Positions 1 to 8,659 of a stretch of 41,649 bases of DNA are shown here, one piece after another. Made by a program: the position numbers and the translations under genes. The DNA lies in contig DAHYUM010000004.1 of NCBI GenBank assembly GCA_027398005.1, positions 1 through 41,649 on the forward strand, read 5' to 3'. The first letter of the stretch is position 1. The number at the start of each line of letters is the position of its first letter. The notes beneath the pieces were generated by a model. It ran no database searches, had not been told where the DNA came from, and saw only the letters and a list, made by a program, of their open reading frames with translations. The DNA comes from a bacterium (GTDB lineage Bacteria > Bacteroidota > Ignavibacteria > Ignavibacteriales > Melioribacteraceae).

Positions 1-2
1 AT

Positions 3-977
3 ACCTTTACAATTTCAACCTATTCCCGCAATAGCACCCCTGCGGTTTTAATTGAATTAAAGGATGGCGGCATAACCGGACATGGCGAAATATCTATGCC
101 GCAATATCTTGGCGAAACAGTTGAAAGCGCTTCGGCCTTCCTCAATAAAGCAGACCTTTCACAGTTCAATATTGCCGATGGAATAGATAAACCGCTTGAT
201 TACGTAAACAGCCTTTCAGACGGGAATTGCGCCGCAAAAGCAGGCTTGGATATAGCCCTGCACGATTTGTACGGCAAGTTCATTCACGCGCCTGCAAGGG
301 AAATTTATTCTATACCCGGCGGCGAAAGCCCTGCAATTTCTTTTACTATTGGAATAGACCGGGAGGATGTTTTAATAAAGAAAATTGGCGAAGCCGCGGA
401 GTTTAAAATTTTAAAAATTAAACTCGGTACCGTGGATGATAAGGGTATAATTGAGGCCATCCGCCGGATTACGGATAAAAGCCTGATAGTTGATATTAAC
501 CAGGGGTGGGATGAGAAGAATTACGCGCTTGATATGGCGTATTACCTTAAAGAGATGGGTGTTCTGCTTATTGAACAGCCCTTTAAAAAAGAGGACCGTG
601 CCGCTCAGCAATGGCTTTGCGAAAGAAGCCCAATACCTGTTTTCGCCGATGAATCGGTGCAGAGGCTTAGAGATATTGAGGGGGCAAGAGGCTTATTCCA
701 TGGAATAAATATAAAGCTTATGAAATGCACCGGAATGCGTGAGGCTTATTCAATGATTATTAAAGCAAGGGAATACGGGATGAAAGTCATGCTAGGGTGC
801 ATGACTGAAACCTCATGCGCAATTGCGGCCGCCGCCCAAATTTCCCCTTTAGCCGATTATGCCGACCTTGACGGCAATCTTTTAATTAGCAACGATCCAT
901 TCGAAGGGGTGGAACTGAAAGAGGGAAAGATAATTTTAAATAGCCGGCCCGGCCTTGGTATAGAAAAAATTACTTAA
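3..977 (+). CDS. L-Ala-D/L-Glu (dipeptide) epimerase, 5'-partial
   Basis: Enolase-superfamily enzyme that epimerises L-Ala-Glu-type dipeptides, probably in recycling of murein peptides. The reading frame stays open upstream of the ATG at 96 to the window edge, and those codons read like the family N-terminus (TFTISTYSR ... GHGEISMPQYLGE), so the gene starts outside the window. Counting from the ATG at 96, the visible active site is the KxK pair K107/K109 (KIKLG), metal ligands D133 (VDINQ), E160 (LIEQP) and D185 (FADES), and the opposite-face lysine K207 (IKLMK). The D257-L-D259 motif near the end (ADLDGN) is the dipeptide-binding signature that separates this family from other muconate-lactonising-type enzymes. 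The GH9 gene follows 27 bases later on the same strand. Substrate range cannot be read from the sequence. Confidence 0.9.
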   Translation, partial: TFTISTYSRNSTPAVLIELKDGGITGHGEISMPQYLGETVESASAFLNKADLSQFNIADGIDKPLDYVNSLSDGNCAAKAGLDIALHDLYGKFIHAPAREIYSIPGGESPAISFTIGIDREDVLIKKIGEAAEFKILKIKLGTVDDKGIIEAIRRITDKSLIVDINQGWDEKNYALDMAYYLKEMGVLLIEQPFKKEDRAAQQWLCERSPIPVFADESVQRLRDIEGARGLFHGINIKLMKCTGMREAYSMIIKAREYGMKVMLGCMTETSCAIAAAAQISPLADYADLDGNLLISNDPFEGVELKEGKIILNSRPGLGIEKIT

Positions 978-1004
978 ATTTAACAGAATAAATTTGAACT
1001 GTAT

Positions 1005-2651
1005 ATGAAACCGGCATTAAAGATTATACCATTATTATTAATCCTTTTAAGCTGTACGGGTTCGGCTGGGTTTAAAGGGCAATTATATATAAGGCTTAAT
1101 CAAATCGGTTTTACCCCCGAAGATTACAAATCGGCACTCATATTATCCAATGAAGAATTAGGCGCGGCCGGTTTCGGCATAGTTGATGCATCTACAGGCA
1201 AAAATGTATTAAAGGGGAATCTTGTACCTGCAGGTACAGGGTATGCTACATTTAATCATGCTTATAAGGCCGATTTTACGGAACTTAAAACCGGTGGAAA
1301 TTATTACTTAAGCATAAATGGCTCAAGGTCAAATCCATTCAGCATTGGCAGGGCTCTTTTTAAGCCTTTGGCCGATTCGCTTCTTGCTTTCTTCAGGGTA
1401 CAAAGGTGCGGGTATACAAATCCGGAACTGCACGGTGTATGCCATATTGCCGATGCCACTTCGGTATTTGACGGAAAGAATAATCTTAATGTTAAGATAG
1501 ACCTTACAGGGGGCTGGCACGATGCCGGTGATTATGTCAAGTTTCTTAATACAACTGCCGTTGCCACCTACACACTTTTATTCGCGTACGATTTTGACCC
1601 GGTTAAATTCGGGTTTGACGACAACAAAAATAATATACCCGATATTCTTGAAGAGGCTAAAATAGGCTTGGACTGGCTTCTGCGCTGTTATTATTCCCCC
1701 CTTAAACTTGTTACACAGGTGCAGGATTTAAGGGACCACGATGTTGGCTGGAGGATGCCCGAAAATGACAAAATGCAGTTCGACCGTCCCGCTTTTTTGG
1801 GAGGGGGTAAGAACTTAACCGGCATCTATTCTGCGGCGCTTGCACTTGCTTCAAGAATTTGGAAAGACAAAATTAAATACCCCGAATTTGCCGATAGATG
1901 CAAATCGGTTGCAGAGACCGTTTATTCGAACAGAAATAAAGTACCCGACCTTGATACAAGCGCTACAGGCAATTACCGCGATAAAAATTTTACCGGCAAG
2001 CTTGCTCTTGGCGCATACGAGCTTTATTCCCTTACAGGTAAAAAGGAATACCTTGACGATTCATTCGGATATGCTTCCAAAGCGGGTTCCGATTACTGGT
2101 GGAGCTGGGGGGATATTAATGCCCTTGTGCATTACCGGCTTGCGCATTTCGACAGAAAATATTTAAGCTACATAGAAAATAATCTTGAAAAATTTAGTTC
2201 TGTTTCTGCTCAAAACCTTTTTAATAACGGCGCAAATTCTACTTGGGGCACTAATAATACTCTTTTAGGCATTTCGCTTCAGGCAGTTTTATGGAAAAAG
2301 ATTACCGGCAGTACAAAATACGATAGGCTTGCGCAATTGCAGAGGGATTTTGTACTGGGGCGCAATCCATGGGGTGTATCTTTTATTTCGGGCTTCGGAT
2401 ACAATCCCGTTAAACATCTGCACCATCAGGTGGCTTTTTTAGACGGTGGTAAAGTTAACGGGGCATTGGCAGCAGGGCCTGCATCGAAAGAGTTTATTAC
2501 ATCGCAGAAAATTAAGTACGAAAACGGGGACCCTTACTCGTTATTTCAGACTGACAGTTTTTATTACAGGGATGACCGGATGGACTATGTAACCAACGAG
2601 CCGACCATAGTTTCGAATGCAACGGCTTTATTTGTTTTTGGGGTTTTATGA
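1005..2651 (+). CDS. Glycoside hydrolase family 9 lipoprotein (endoglucanase-like)
   Basis: Predicted cell-surface or periplasmic beta-glycanase. The N-terminus has a lipoprotein signal with lipobox LLSC (Cys17). Residues about 25-115 match the Ig-like N-terminal domain of GH9 enzymes (YIRLNQIGF), followed by an (alpha/alpha)6 catalytic domain to residue 548. The catalytic base motif GGWHDAGDY is present (D173, D176). The late motif around FVLGRNPWGVSF and HLHHQ corresponds to the substrate-binding His region. The general acid is E532 in NEPTIVSNA. All catalytic positions are therefore intact. GH9 enzymes mostly cut beta-1,4-glucans, but some act on other beta-1,4-linked sugars such as chito-oligosaccharides, so 'cellulase' is only the default call. 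The gene lies 151 bases upstream of the exopolysaccharide-type locus, which raises the possibility of polymer trimming, as BcsZ does for cellulose. Confidence 0.9.
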   Translation: MKPALKIIPLLLILLSCTGSAGFKGQLYIRLNQIGFTPEDYKSALILSNEELGAAGFGIVDASTGKNVLKGNLVPAGTGYATFNHAYKADFTELKTGGNYYLSINGSRSNPFSIGRALFKPLADSLLAFFRVQRCGYTNPELHGVCHIADATSVFDGKNNLNVKIDLTGGWHDAGDYVKFLNTTAVATYTLLFAYDFDPVKFGFDDNKNNIPDILEEAKIGLDWLLRCYYSPLKLVTQVQDLRDHDVGWRMPENDKMQFDRPAFLGGGKNLTGIYSAALALASRIWKDKIKYPEFADRCKSVAETVYSNRNKVPDLDTSATGNYRDKNFTGKLALGAYELYSLTGKKEYLDDSFGYASKAGSDYWWSWGDINALVHYRLAHFDRKYLSYIENNLEKFSSVSAQNLFNNGANSTWGTNNTLLGISLQAVLWKKITGSTKYDRLAQLQRDFVLGRNPWGVSFISGFGYNPVKHLHHQVAFLDGGKVNGALAAGPASKEFITSQKIKYENGDPYSLFQTDSFYYRDDRMDYVTNEPTIVSNATALFVFGVL

Positions 2652-2724
2652 TAATAAACGCGGTCTCAAAATGATACAAAAACACCGTTTTTCTCAATAC
2701 TAAATTTTTGAACTAAAATAAAAG

Positions 2725-2754
2725 TTGTTTTTTAGCGAAAATTTATAAGATTTG
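2725..2754 (+). promoter_or_regulatory. Candidate Bacteroidota-type promoter before the KaiC-like gene
   Basis: TTG at 2725-2727, 19 bases, then AAGATTTG at 2747-2754, which matches TAnnTTTG at five of six fixed positions. It would start transcription about 40 bases before the ATG at 2803. The element is short and A/T-rich sequence gives chance matches. Confidence 0.35.
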
Positions 2755-2802
2755 TATGGCATATAAATTGTTTCTTTATGCAGTTAATAGTATGAGGTTA
2801 AA

Positions 2803-4089
2803 ATGAGCAGTTCAATAAGATTAATTCCTTCCGGTTTCTCTTTTTTGGACCAGAACTGGGGGGGAATTTACAGAGGGGGTAGCTATCTCCTTGTGGGTCC
2901 CAGAAAATCGGGGCGTACCTTATTGGGTCTGCAGTTTGCTCTTGAATCGGCTAAATCTTCCGAAGTCTGTCTCTATTTTACTAATATGCGTCCTAAGGAT
3001 TTAATGATTCAGGCGGCTTCGCTTAATTTCGATATTCAAAGCTACATGAACCAGAACCTCATAATTGTTGTAAGGCTTGCTCCTCCGAACGATATTTATG
3101 AAATGTACAATCCCGATGACTATCTGCTTGAATACCTTAATGATATAATTACGGTAGTAAACCAGTATAACCCGAGCAGGATAATTTTTGACGAGATGAC
3201 CCCATACGTGGGGTTCAGAAACCTTGACCTACTTAAAGAGGCATTCCTGGGTACGCTTGAAACGATTGAAGAAAAAAACATAACCAGTCTTTTTGTTGTA
3301 GGCGAGCCTGCAACCCAGAAAACAAATTCGATAATTGAAATTCTTGCCAGTTATGTAACAGGCGTAATATACCTTCAGAAAACAATTAACAAATTTGAAA
3401 CCCGGTACGACGGCGGGCAGGTTACCATAACCCCCAATGTAGGGCATACCGAAGGGCAGTTTTCGGCGCGCTATAAAATTGAGCCTTTTAAAGGAGTGAC
3501 TGTAGAAACTTCTACACCGGAACCTCAGGTAAACAGGGAGGCAAAAACATCTGTTAAGGATATTTCAGCCCCCGAAGCCGAAGAGTTTTCGAACCAGCCT
3601 TTAAAGCAGATATATTCGATGCCTTCGGAACCGTATTCATTTACAAACGTTTATAATTACAGCGATTTCCTCCTGCTTCTTAATAACCAGATAGCGTTAT
3701 ATAAAAGCACGGGGCAGTCATTCAACCTGATTTCATTCAAGCTCGATCCGGCTTCGCAGATTAAAGGGCTTCTTTCAATCAATCAGCTTCAGAACGCAAT
3801 TAGGCTTTCAACTCATAAAAAAGATAAAATCTGTGTAGTAGATAATAAGGTGCTGGTTTTACTGGTAAAGGGGAATCTTAAAAGCGCAATTGATCTTATG
3901 AGCGGAGTGCAGAACAATCTTCCCAGCCACGATACGAATTATATTCAGACAGTTCTTGAATATGTTTCTATTTTTAACGTGGAAGTTGATGAAAGAATTG
4001 ATAATGCCGAAAGTATGATGGATATTATCAACTCTGCCGAAAGCTCTCAGTTCCAGTCCTATATGCCGATCAGCAAATATATCGGGTGA
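2803..4089 (+). CDS. KaiC/RecA-like ATPase-fold protein with degenerate GGDEF-like C-terminal domain
   Basis: Cytosolic protein of unknown role, first gene of the exopolysaccharide-type block. Residues 1-235 resemble a KaiC/RadA-type RecA fold: GGSYLLVGPRKSGRT gives a P-loop at 32-39, RIIFDE (D130, E131) gives Walker B, and FSARYKIEPFKGVTVE closes the domain as in KaiC-like proteins. The Walker A lysine is replaced by arginine (R38), so ATP hydrolysis may be lost or altered. After a linker of about 50 residues, residues about 290-412 have the spacing of a GGDEF domain (FLLLLNNQIALYKSTGQSFN, then DKICVVDNKVLVLLV where 'D.v.R.GGDEF.v.l' is expected) but without the GGDEF residues. I infer a regulatory or scaffold role. 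The GGDEF link is a visual match and needs a profile search. The stop overlaps the next start by one base, which suggests translational coupling. Confidence 0.7.
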   Translation: MSSSIRLIPSGFSFLDQNWGGIYRGGSYLLVGPRKSGRTLLGLQFALESAKSSEVCLYFTNMRPKDLMIQAASLNFDIQSYMNQNLIIVVRLAPPNDIYEMYNPDDYLLEYLNDIITVVNQYNPSRIIFDEMTPYVGFRNLDLLKEAFLGTLETIEEKNITSLFVVGEPATQKTNSIIEILASYVTGVIYLQKTINKFETRYDGGQVTITPNVGHTEGQFSARYKIEPFKGVTVETSTPEPQVNREAKTSVKDISAPEAEEFSNQPLKQIYSMPSEPYSFTNVYNYSDFLLLLNNQIALYKSTGQSFNLISFKLDPASQIKGLLSINQLQNAIRLSTHKKDKICVVDNKVLVLLVKGNLKSAIDLMSGVQNNLPSHDTNYIQTVLEYVSIFNVEVDERIDNAESMMDIINSAESSQFQSYMPISKYIG

Positions 4090-6974
4090 TGAATAACTCT
4101 AAATACATAATTTCCATATTGTCAATTCTATTCCTTTTCTCTTTCGGTTTCGTTAGGGCGCAGGCAAAGTACGACCTGATGAAGCGGAAAGGAATCCAAT
4201 ACTACCAGCAGAACAAGACCAACGAAGCCATTAAAGAATTTACACGTTATCTGGATGCCAAACCGCGCTCGGCAGATGTTTCCAATTACAGGGGCCTATG
4301 TTACGAAAAAAACGGAGAGTACGGTAAATCGGTTGCCGATTTTACCGATGCCGTAAATTTAGATCCGCGCAGCGAGGAATATAAATCCAATCTGGACCGT
4401 GTTACGAAAAGCTGGCAGCAGGAACTATACCTTACTATTGCCGCCCGTAAACTGGAAGTTGAAGCCGATTCGGCTAAAATTCAAGACTACCTCGATATCG
4501 GCAACTGCTACAAGGAACTTGGAGTATGGGATTATGCCGAAAAGTGGTACGATAAATATCTTGATAAAGACCCCAATGCCCCCGCAGATGTGATTATTGC
4601 CTATTCCGAAATCCTCGCCAAGTCGGGCTCCATTGCAAAGGGGGAAAAAGTTTTAGAAAAATTCAGTCAAAAATATAGAAATGACTGGCGGATACTTAGC
4701 AGGCTCGGTTATTTTGAGTTATGGCTGGGTAAATTCAAAGCGTCAGAAGATTACTTTAACGAGTCTTTAAGGCTTAAACCGGGCTTTAAGGAAGCGGCCG
4801 AGGGGCTTGACCTTGCAAAGAGCAAGGGATTTACCGATGTATTCCAGCCCCGCTCGTTCGAAAGAAATACCGTTATTGATAACTATTACGAGACTCTTAA
4901 AAATAATCCGAACGATGATAAGGCAAGGTTCGCACTTTTAGATGAATTGATTAAAACAGGAAGACTGGATGAAGCCAAACAGCAGGTGCTCTACCTTCAG
5001 CCCAACTATGCCGATAACGATAATTTTAAACAGCTTTTAGAGCGGATTTCGATTACCGAAGCCAGAATGACCGATTTAAAAAATAAAGAGTATCAAACCG
5101 AACTTACCCAGAACCCGGAAGACAGGGAAGCCGTTAAAAAACTGGCTGAGTATGATGTAAGCGTTTTCGATTTTGACCATGCAGTCTCTATTTTGAAAGA
5201 CTATACCGAAAGAGTGCCCGAAGATGACGCTATGCAGTTCTATTATGCGCAGGTTTTAACTTATGCCAAAAACCTTGACGAGGCGTTTGTGCAGGTTAAA
5301 AAGGCAATCCTTAAAAATCCGCAGGAAAAAAGATATAAATTGCTGGCCGGTCAGCTTGGCGTTTGGCTCGACAGGGATACGACTGAATCGATAGGATATC
5401 TTGAAGATATTTTGAAGGATGAACCGGATAATGTAAGCGCATTAATTGCAATGGGCACATACAGTTTTCACCGGATGGATCTTGAGAAAGCCTCCGGTTA
5501 TGCCGAAAGAGCAAAAGCAATTGAGCCTGAAAATCCTAAACTTATTCAGCTTTTTGCAATGATTGAAACGCAGAAAGAGAATGACGAAAAAGAAAAAATG
5601 TGGAAAAAGCTTGAGCAGGCGCAGGAGCTTGTTAAGCAGGATAAGCTTGAAGATGCAAAAACCCTTTACGATGAAGTTATTGCAGGCAGGCCCCAGCCGG
5701 TTGAAACACTTACTGATTATGCATCTCTTTTAATGAAAATGCATCTTTATAAAAACGCCGTTACAGTTTACGATACTCTAATGAACCGCTCCCCGTCTTC
5801 CGATTACGATAAGATGAGAGGGAAAGCATACCTTTTAAGCGGAGACAGCCTTAAGGCCATGACCGATTTTGAACGGCTTACAAAGGAAAATCCGCAGGAT
5901 AACGAAGCAAAGCTTTATCTTGCCGATTCATACGCGAAAATGGAAAAGTATGAAGACGCGCGTAAAATTTATAAATCGCTTGAACCCAACGCCCCTGCCG
6001 ATTACAATATTGAGGAGAGGATAGACAACCTGCCTCCGGAACCCGGTTCGTTCGGCAGTTTTATGGCATCATTCGTACACGATAGTTTTTCCTACCTTAA
6101 ATTTGTCCCTTCGGCGTACCTTTACACCGATGATTTGAATTACGATTTCCTATTAGGGGGTATTTATGCCGAGACCCCTTTGAATAAGGCTATTACCATT
6201 GGTGGAGAATATTCGCGCGGGAATATTTCGAGCGATACACAATCGGCCGGCCTTACGGTTATGAAAGGGAGCCTGAGCATTAAAACAAGCGACAGGACAA
6301 CGCTCGGTTTCTCATACGGAAAGATGTCGATTAAAGGATTTTCTGACCAGCCGGTAATAAACGGATATATAAAATTCGACGACAGGGAGCAGGTGAAGGC
6401 CTCGTTAAATTATGACATGAGCGACGGAGCGGCTATTTTACTTTCACCAAATCTTGTAGCCAACAGAATAAGAACCCACAGCATAAGGCTTGATGCATCA
6501 TTCAGCTACGAAGATAAACTTAAGCTTTACGGCTACTATAATCTGATTATTCCCGAAAGCGCAGAAGTAGTTTATAACAACAGGATAACAAGCCTGAAGA
6601 ATAATATAGGCAATTATTTTATGGCCCGGCTGGGTAAATCGTTCTATACAGGGGCATTTATAGGTTACGAATATTTTTACGCCGATTTTAAGAATATTTT
6701 ACAGGTATATTATACACCTAACGAATTCAGCACACACAGTCTTTGGTTCAGCTGGCAGGTAACAAGCGATAATGAATGGGAAATTCTGGTCGGGGGAAAA
6801 CTGGGCTATGCTCCGCAGGATGATTATGTAGTTAGGGAAGGCAATATTAAAGTAACTTACAGAGTATTCGGAAACTTTAGGATAAGTTTCAACGGTCTTA
6901 CAGGCAACACGGTCCGTTATAAATCCCCTTACAAATGGGGAGCTTTGAACTTAAGTGCTTTTTGGTCTTTCTGA
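4089..6974 (+). CDS. TPR protein with C-terminal outer-membrane beta-barrel (PgaA/BcsC/PelB-like exporter)
   Basis: Probable outer-membrane export channel for a polysaccharide. A signal peptide ends near residue 26 (FLFSFGFVRAQA). Residues about 27-645 are TPR repeats (for example AIKEFTRYLDAKPRS, YFELWLGKFKASEDYFNESL, DARKIYKSLEPNAP). Residues about 650-962 are alternating hydrophobic/aromatic strands ending in LSAFWSF, and a C-terminal Phe is the usual signal for outer-membrane barrel insertion. A TPR superhelix plus a barrel of about 300 residues is the architecture of PgaA, BcsC and PelB. The start is taken as ATG 4089, which overlaps the previous stop (TGATG); GTG 4086 in the same frame is an alternative. 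The GT2 synthase follows. The exported polymer is not identifiable from this gene, and sequence similarity to a specific named exporter was not tested. Confidence 0.8.
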   Translation: MNNSKYIISILSILFLFSFGFVRAQAKYDLMKRKGIQYYQQNKTNEAIKEFTRYLDAKPRSADVSNYRGLCYEKNGEYGKSVADFTDAVNLDPRSEEYKSNLDRVTKSWQQELYLTIAARKLEVEADSAKIQDYLDIGNCYKELGVWDYAEKWYDKYLDKDPNAPADVIIAYSEILAKSGSIAKGEKVLEKFSQKYRNDWRILSRLGYFELWLGKFKASEDYFNESLRLKPGFKEAAEGLDLAKSKGFTDVFQPRSFERNTVIDNYYETLKNNPNDDKARFALLDELIKTGRLDEAKQQVLYLQPNYADNDNFKQLLERISITEARMTDLKNKEYQTELTQNPEDREAVKKLAEYDVSVFDFDHAVSILKDYTERVPEDDAMQFYYAQVLTYAKNLDEAFVQVKKAILKNPQEKRYKLLAGQLGVWLDRDTTESIGYLEDILKDEPDNVSALIAMGTYSFHRMDLEKASGYAERAKAIEPENPKLIQLFAMIETQKENDEKEKMWKKLEQAQELVKQDKLEDAKTLYDEVIAGRPQPVETLTDYASLLMKMHLYKNAVTVYDTLMNRSPSSDYDKMRGKAYLLSGDSLKAMTDFERLTKENPQDNEAKLYLADSYAKMEKYEDARKIYKSLEPNAPADYNIEERIDNLPPEPGSFGSFMASFVHDSFSYLKFVPSAYLYTDDLNYDFLLGGIYAETPLNKAITIGGEYSRGNISSDTQSAGLTVMKGSLSIKTSDRTTLGFSYGKMSIKGFSDQPVINGYIKFDDREQVKASLNYDMSDGAAILLSPNLVANRIRTHSIRLDASFSYEDKLKLYGYYNLIIPESAEVVYNNRITSLKNNIGNYFMARLGKSFYTGAFIGYEYFYADFKNILQVYYTPNEFSTHSLWFSWQVTSDNEWEILVGGKLGYAPQDDYVVREGNIKVTYRVFGNFRISFNGLTGNTVRYKSPYKWGALNLSAFWSF

Positions 6975-7025
6975 GAAGAGATTTTTTTAAAGAGAAATCT
7001 TAAAAAAATTGTTTAACTATAACTC

Positions 7026-7056
7026 TTGAAAGGAGTTAAAATAAAATTTATATTTG
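7026..7056 (+). promoter_or_regulatory. Candidate Bacteroidota-type promoter before the GT2 synthase
   Basis: TTG at 7026-7028, 20 bases, then TATATTTG at 7049-7056, an exact TAnnTTTG match. A 6-bp inverted repeat (TAACTC 7020-7025 / GAGTTA 7033-7038) overlaps the upstream element and could be an operator. The 215-base gap 6975-7189 also holds a weak hairpin (AGATTT 6979-6984 / AAATCT 6995-7000) just after the exporter stop. The synthase may therefore have its own promoter, with a leader of about 125 bases. Confidence 0.5.
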
Positions 7057-7189
7057 TCTACAAATGAGTCATTTTTGATATTTTGACCTGAAATGGAAAG
7101 TAAAACAGGTTAAAATTGTGCGATTTTTAATTGAAAACGCTATATGACTTTGGCACTATGATTGTTGCATTTAGAGAAAGAATAAAAAG

Positions 7190-8638
7190 ATGGAAACCGG
7201 TCCAAAAATAAACAGGTACCAAATTGCCCTAGATAACAGGGAAATTAAGGCGCCCCAGAGAAACGAAGAGAAGGAAAAGAAACGCTTTATCTTCGTGAGC
7301 GGCTTTTTGTCGGTACTATTTCTTTTAATAATACTTATTACGCTTCCCCTTACAGTCCTTTCGTGGAGCGGACTGGTGGTTTACTCTTCAATAGTATCCC
7401 TTGTAATTTTCCTTTTTGTGCTTCTGTTACGATATTTCTCCATTCTTGTGCTTGCCTATTTATACATTACAAAATACACCGTCGAAGAAAAAGGGGGGTA
7501 CTATCCGTTTGTTTCAATTCTGGTGCCTGTTTATAACGAAGAAAAAGTTGTCAAATCTTCTATAGAATCGCTCCTCGAAATCAATTACCCTAATTACGAA
7601 ATAATAATAATCAACGACGGTTCATCGGATAAGACGGCGGAAGTAGCCGAAACGCTTGTAGGCTACCAGAAGGGAAGGACGTCGCTTGTAAAAGTATCCC
7701 TCATAAACAAGGCAAACAGCGGAAAGGCTAAATCGCTTAACGCGGGCATACAATACTCGCAGGCTCAGTTTGTGCTTTGCATGGATGGAGACTCTCAGCT
7801 TTCTTCCAACTGCCTTATGATGGGGATGAAACATTTTACCGATCCGGCAGTGGGAGCCGTAGCAGGCAATGTAAAAGTGCAGAACAGGAACAGGATGCTT
7901 ACCGATCTTCAGGCGCTTGAATATCTTGAAGGCCTTAATATGGCGCGGAGCGCACAGGGATTTGTGAAGATGGTTAACATTATTCCGGGCCCGATGGGAA
8001 TATTCAGGAAATCGGCCTTAAGGGATGCGGGATTCTATTCGAGCGATACATTTGCCGAAGATGCCGACGTAACATTGAAAATTCTTGCCAAAGGGTGGAA
8101 GATAGAGTACGAGCCAAATGCAATTGCATATACCGAAGCCCCCGAGACAATACATCAGCTTCTTAAACAGAGATACCGCTGGACACGCGGAATTCTTCAG
8201 GCTATAAGAAAGCATAAACAGCATATATTTAATCCTACATTGAATTTTAACAACACTATAATTTTGTGGGCCATGTTCTACGAATCGCTCGTATGGCCGG
8301 CTATGAACATTTTTGTTAACCTCTTTTTCATTACGGTAGCTTTGTTTTACGAAAAATCGATATTCATCTTTTTGTGGTGGGTAGGCATTGCAATATTGGA
8401 CGTAATGGCGGCAGTTTACTGTGTAGCCGCCGAAAAAGAGGATTTCAGGCTTGTGCCCTATGCGGTAATATACAGGATGGTATTCATTCTTCTTATCGAT
8501 ATTACCAAGGCAATGGCTACGGTAGAGGAATTCCTCGGTATCCAAATGTCATGGGGCAAGCTCGAAAGAAAGGGTTTTGAATCTTCGGCAGGCGCGAAAG
8601 TGAGCCCGGCGGCGGCAGGAACCGCTCCGGTTAAATAA
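7190..8638 (+). CDS. Processive GT2 polysaccharide synthase (PgaC/BcsA-like)
   Basis: Inner-membrane glycosyltransferase that should polymerise a beta-linked polysaccharide from nucleotide sugars and thread it across the membrane. Two transmembrane helices lie at about 33-55 and 62-95, the cytosolic GT-A domain at about 105-345, and three or four further helices after about 355. All processive-synthase residues are visible: D143 (INDGSSD), D199-x-D201 (MDGDS), E290-D291 (FAEDAD) and QxxRW at 327-331 (QRYRW). There is no PilZ domain and no UDP-glucose-specific feature that I can read, so size and layout resemble PgaC/IcaA more than full-length BcsA. The Ala/Pro-rich tail (AAAGTAPVK) is probably disordered. 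Flanking genes supply an exporter barrel upstream and membrane accessory proteins downstream, supporting a synthase-dependent secretion system. The sugar product is unknown. Confidence 0.88.
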   Translation: METGPKINRYQIALDNREIKAPQRNEEKEKKRFIFVSGFLSVLFLLIILITLPLTVLSWSGLVVYSSIVSLVIFLFVLLLRYFSILVLAYLYITKYTVEEKGGYYPFVSILVPVYNEEKVVKSSIESLLEINYPNYEIIIINDGSSDKTAEVAETLVGYQKGRTSLVKVSLINKANSGKAKSLNAGIQYSQAQFVLCMDGDSQLSSNCLMMGMKHFTDPAVGAVAGNVKVQNRNRMLTDLQALEYLEGLNMARSAQGFVKMVNIIPGPMGIFRKSALRDAGFYSSDTFAEDADVTLKILAKGWKIEYEPNAIAYTEAPETIHQLLKQRYRWTRGILQAIRKHKQHIFNPTLNFNNTIILWAMFYESLVWPAMNIFVNLFFITVALFYEKSIFIFLWWVGIAILDVMAAVYCVAAEKEDFRLVPYAVIYRMVFILLIDITKAMATVEEFLGIQMSWGKLERKGFESSAGAKVSPAAAGTAPVK

Positions 8639-8659
8639 AAATTTATAAGTGAGGTAGTT

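Noticed and set aside
2652-2700. Terminator after the GH9 gene
   Set aside because: Only a four-base CGGT/ACCG pairing with a long loop; too weak to call.
8018-8545. Minus-strand open frame of 175 codons inside the GT2 gene
   Set aside because: Lies wholly inside a gene with complete catalytic motifs; the product shows no domain or signal sequence.
7190-8638. Cellulose synthase BcsA proper
   Set aside because: No PilZ domain and no BcsB/BcsZ genes; the GT2 core alone cannot assign glucose.
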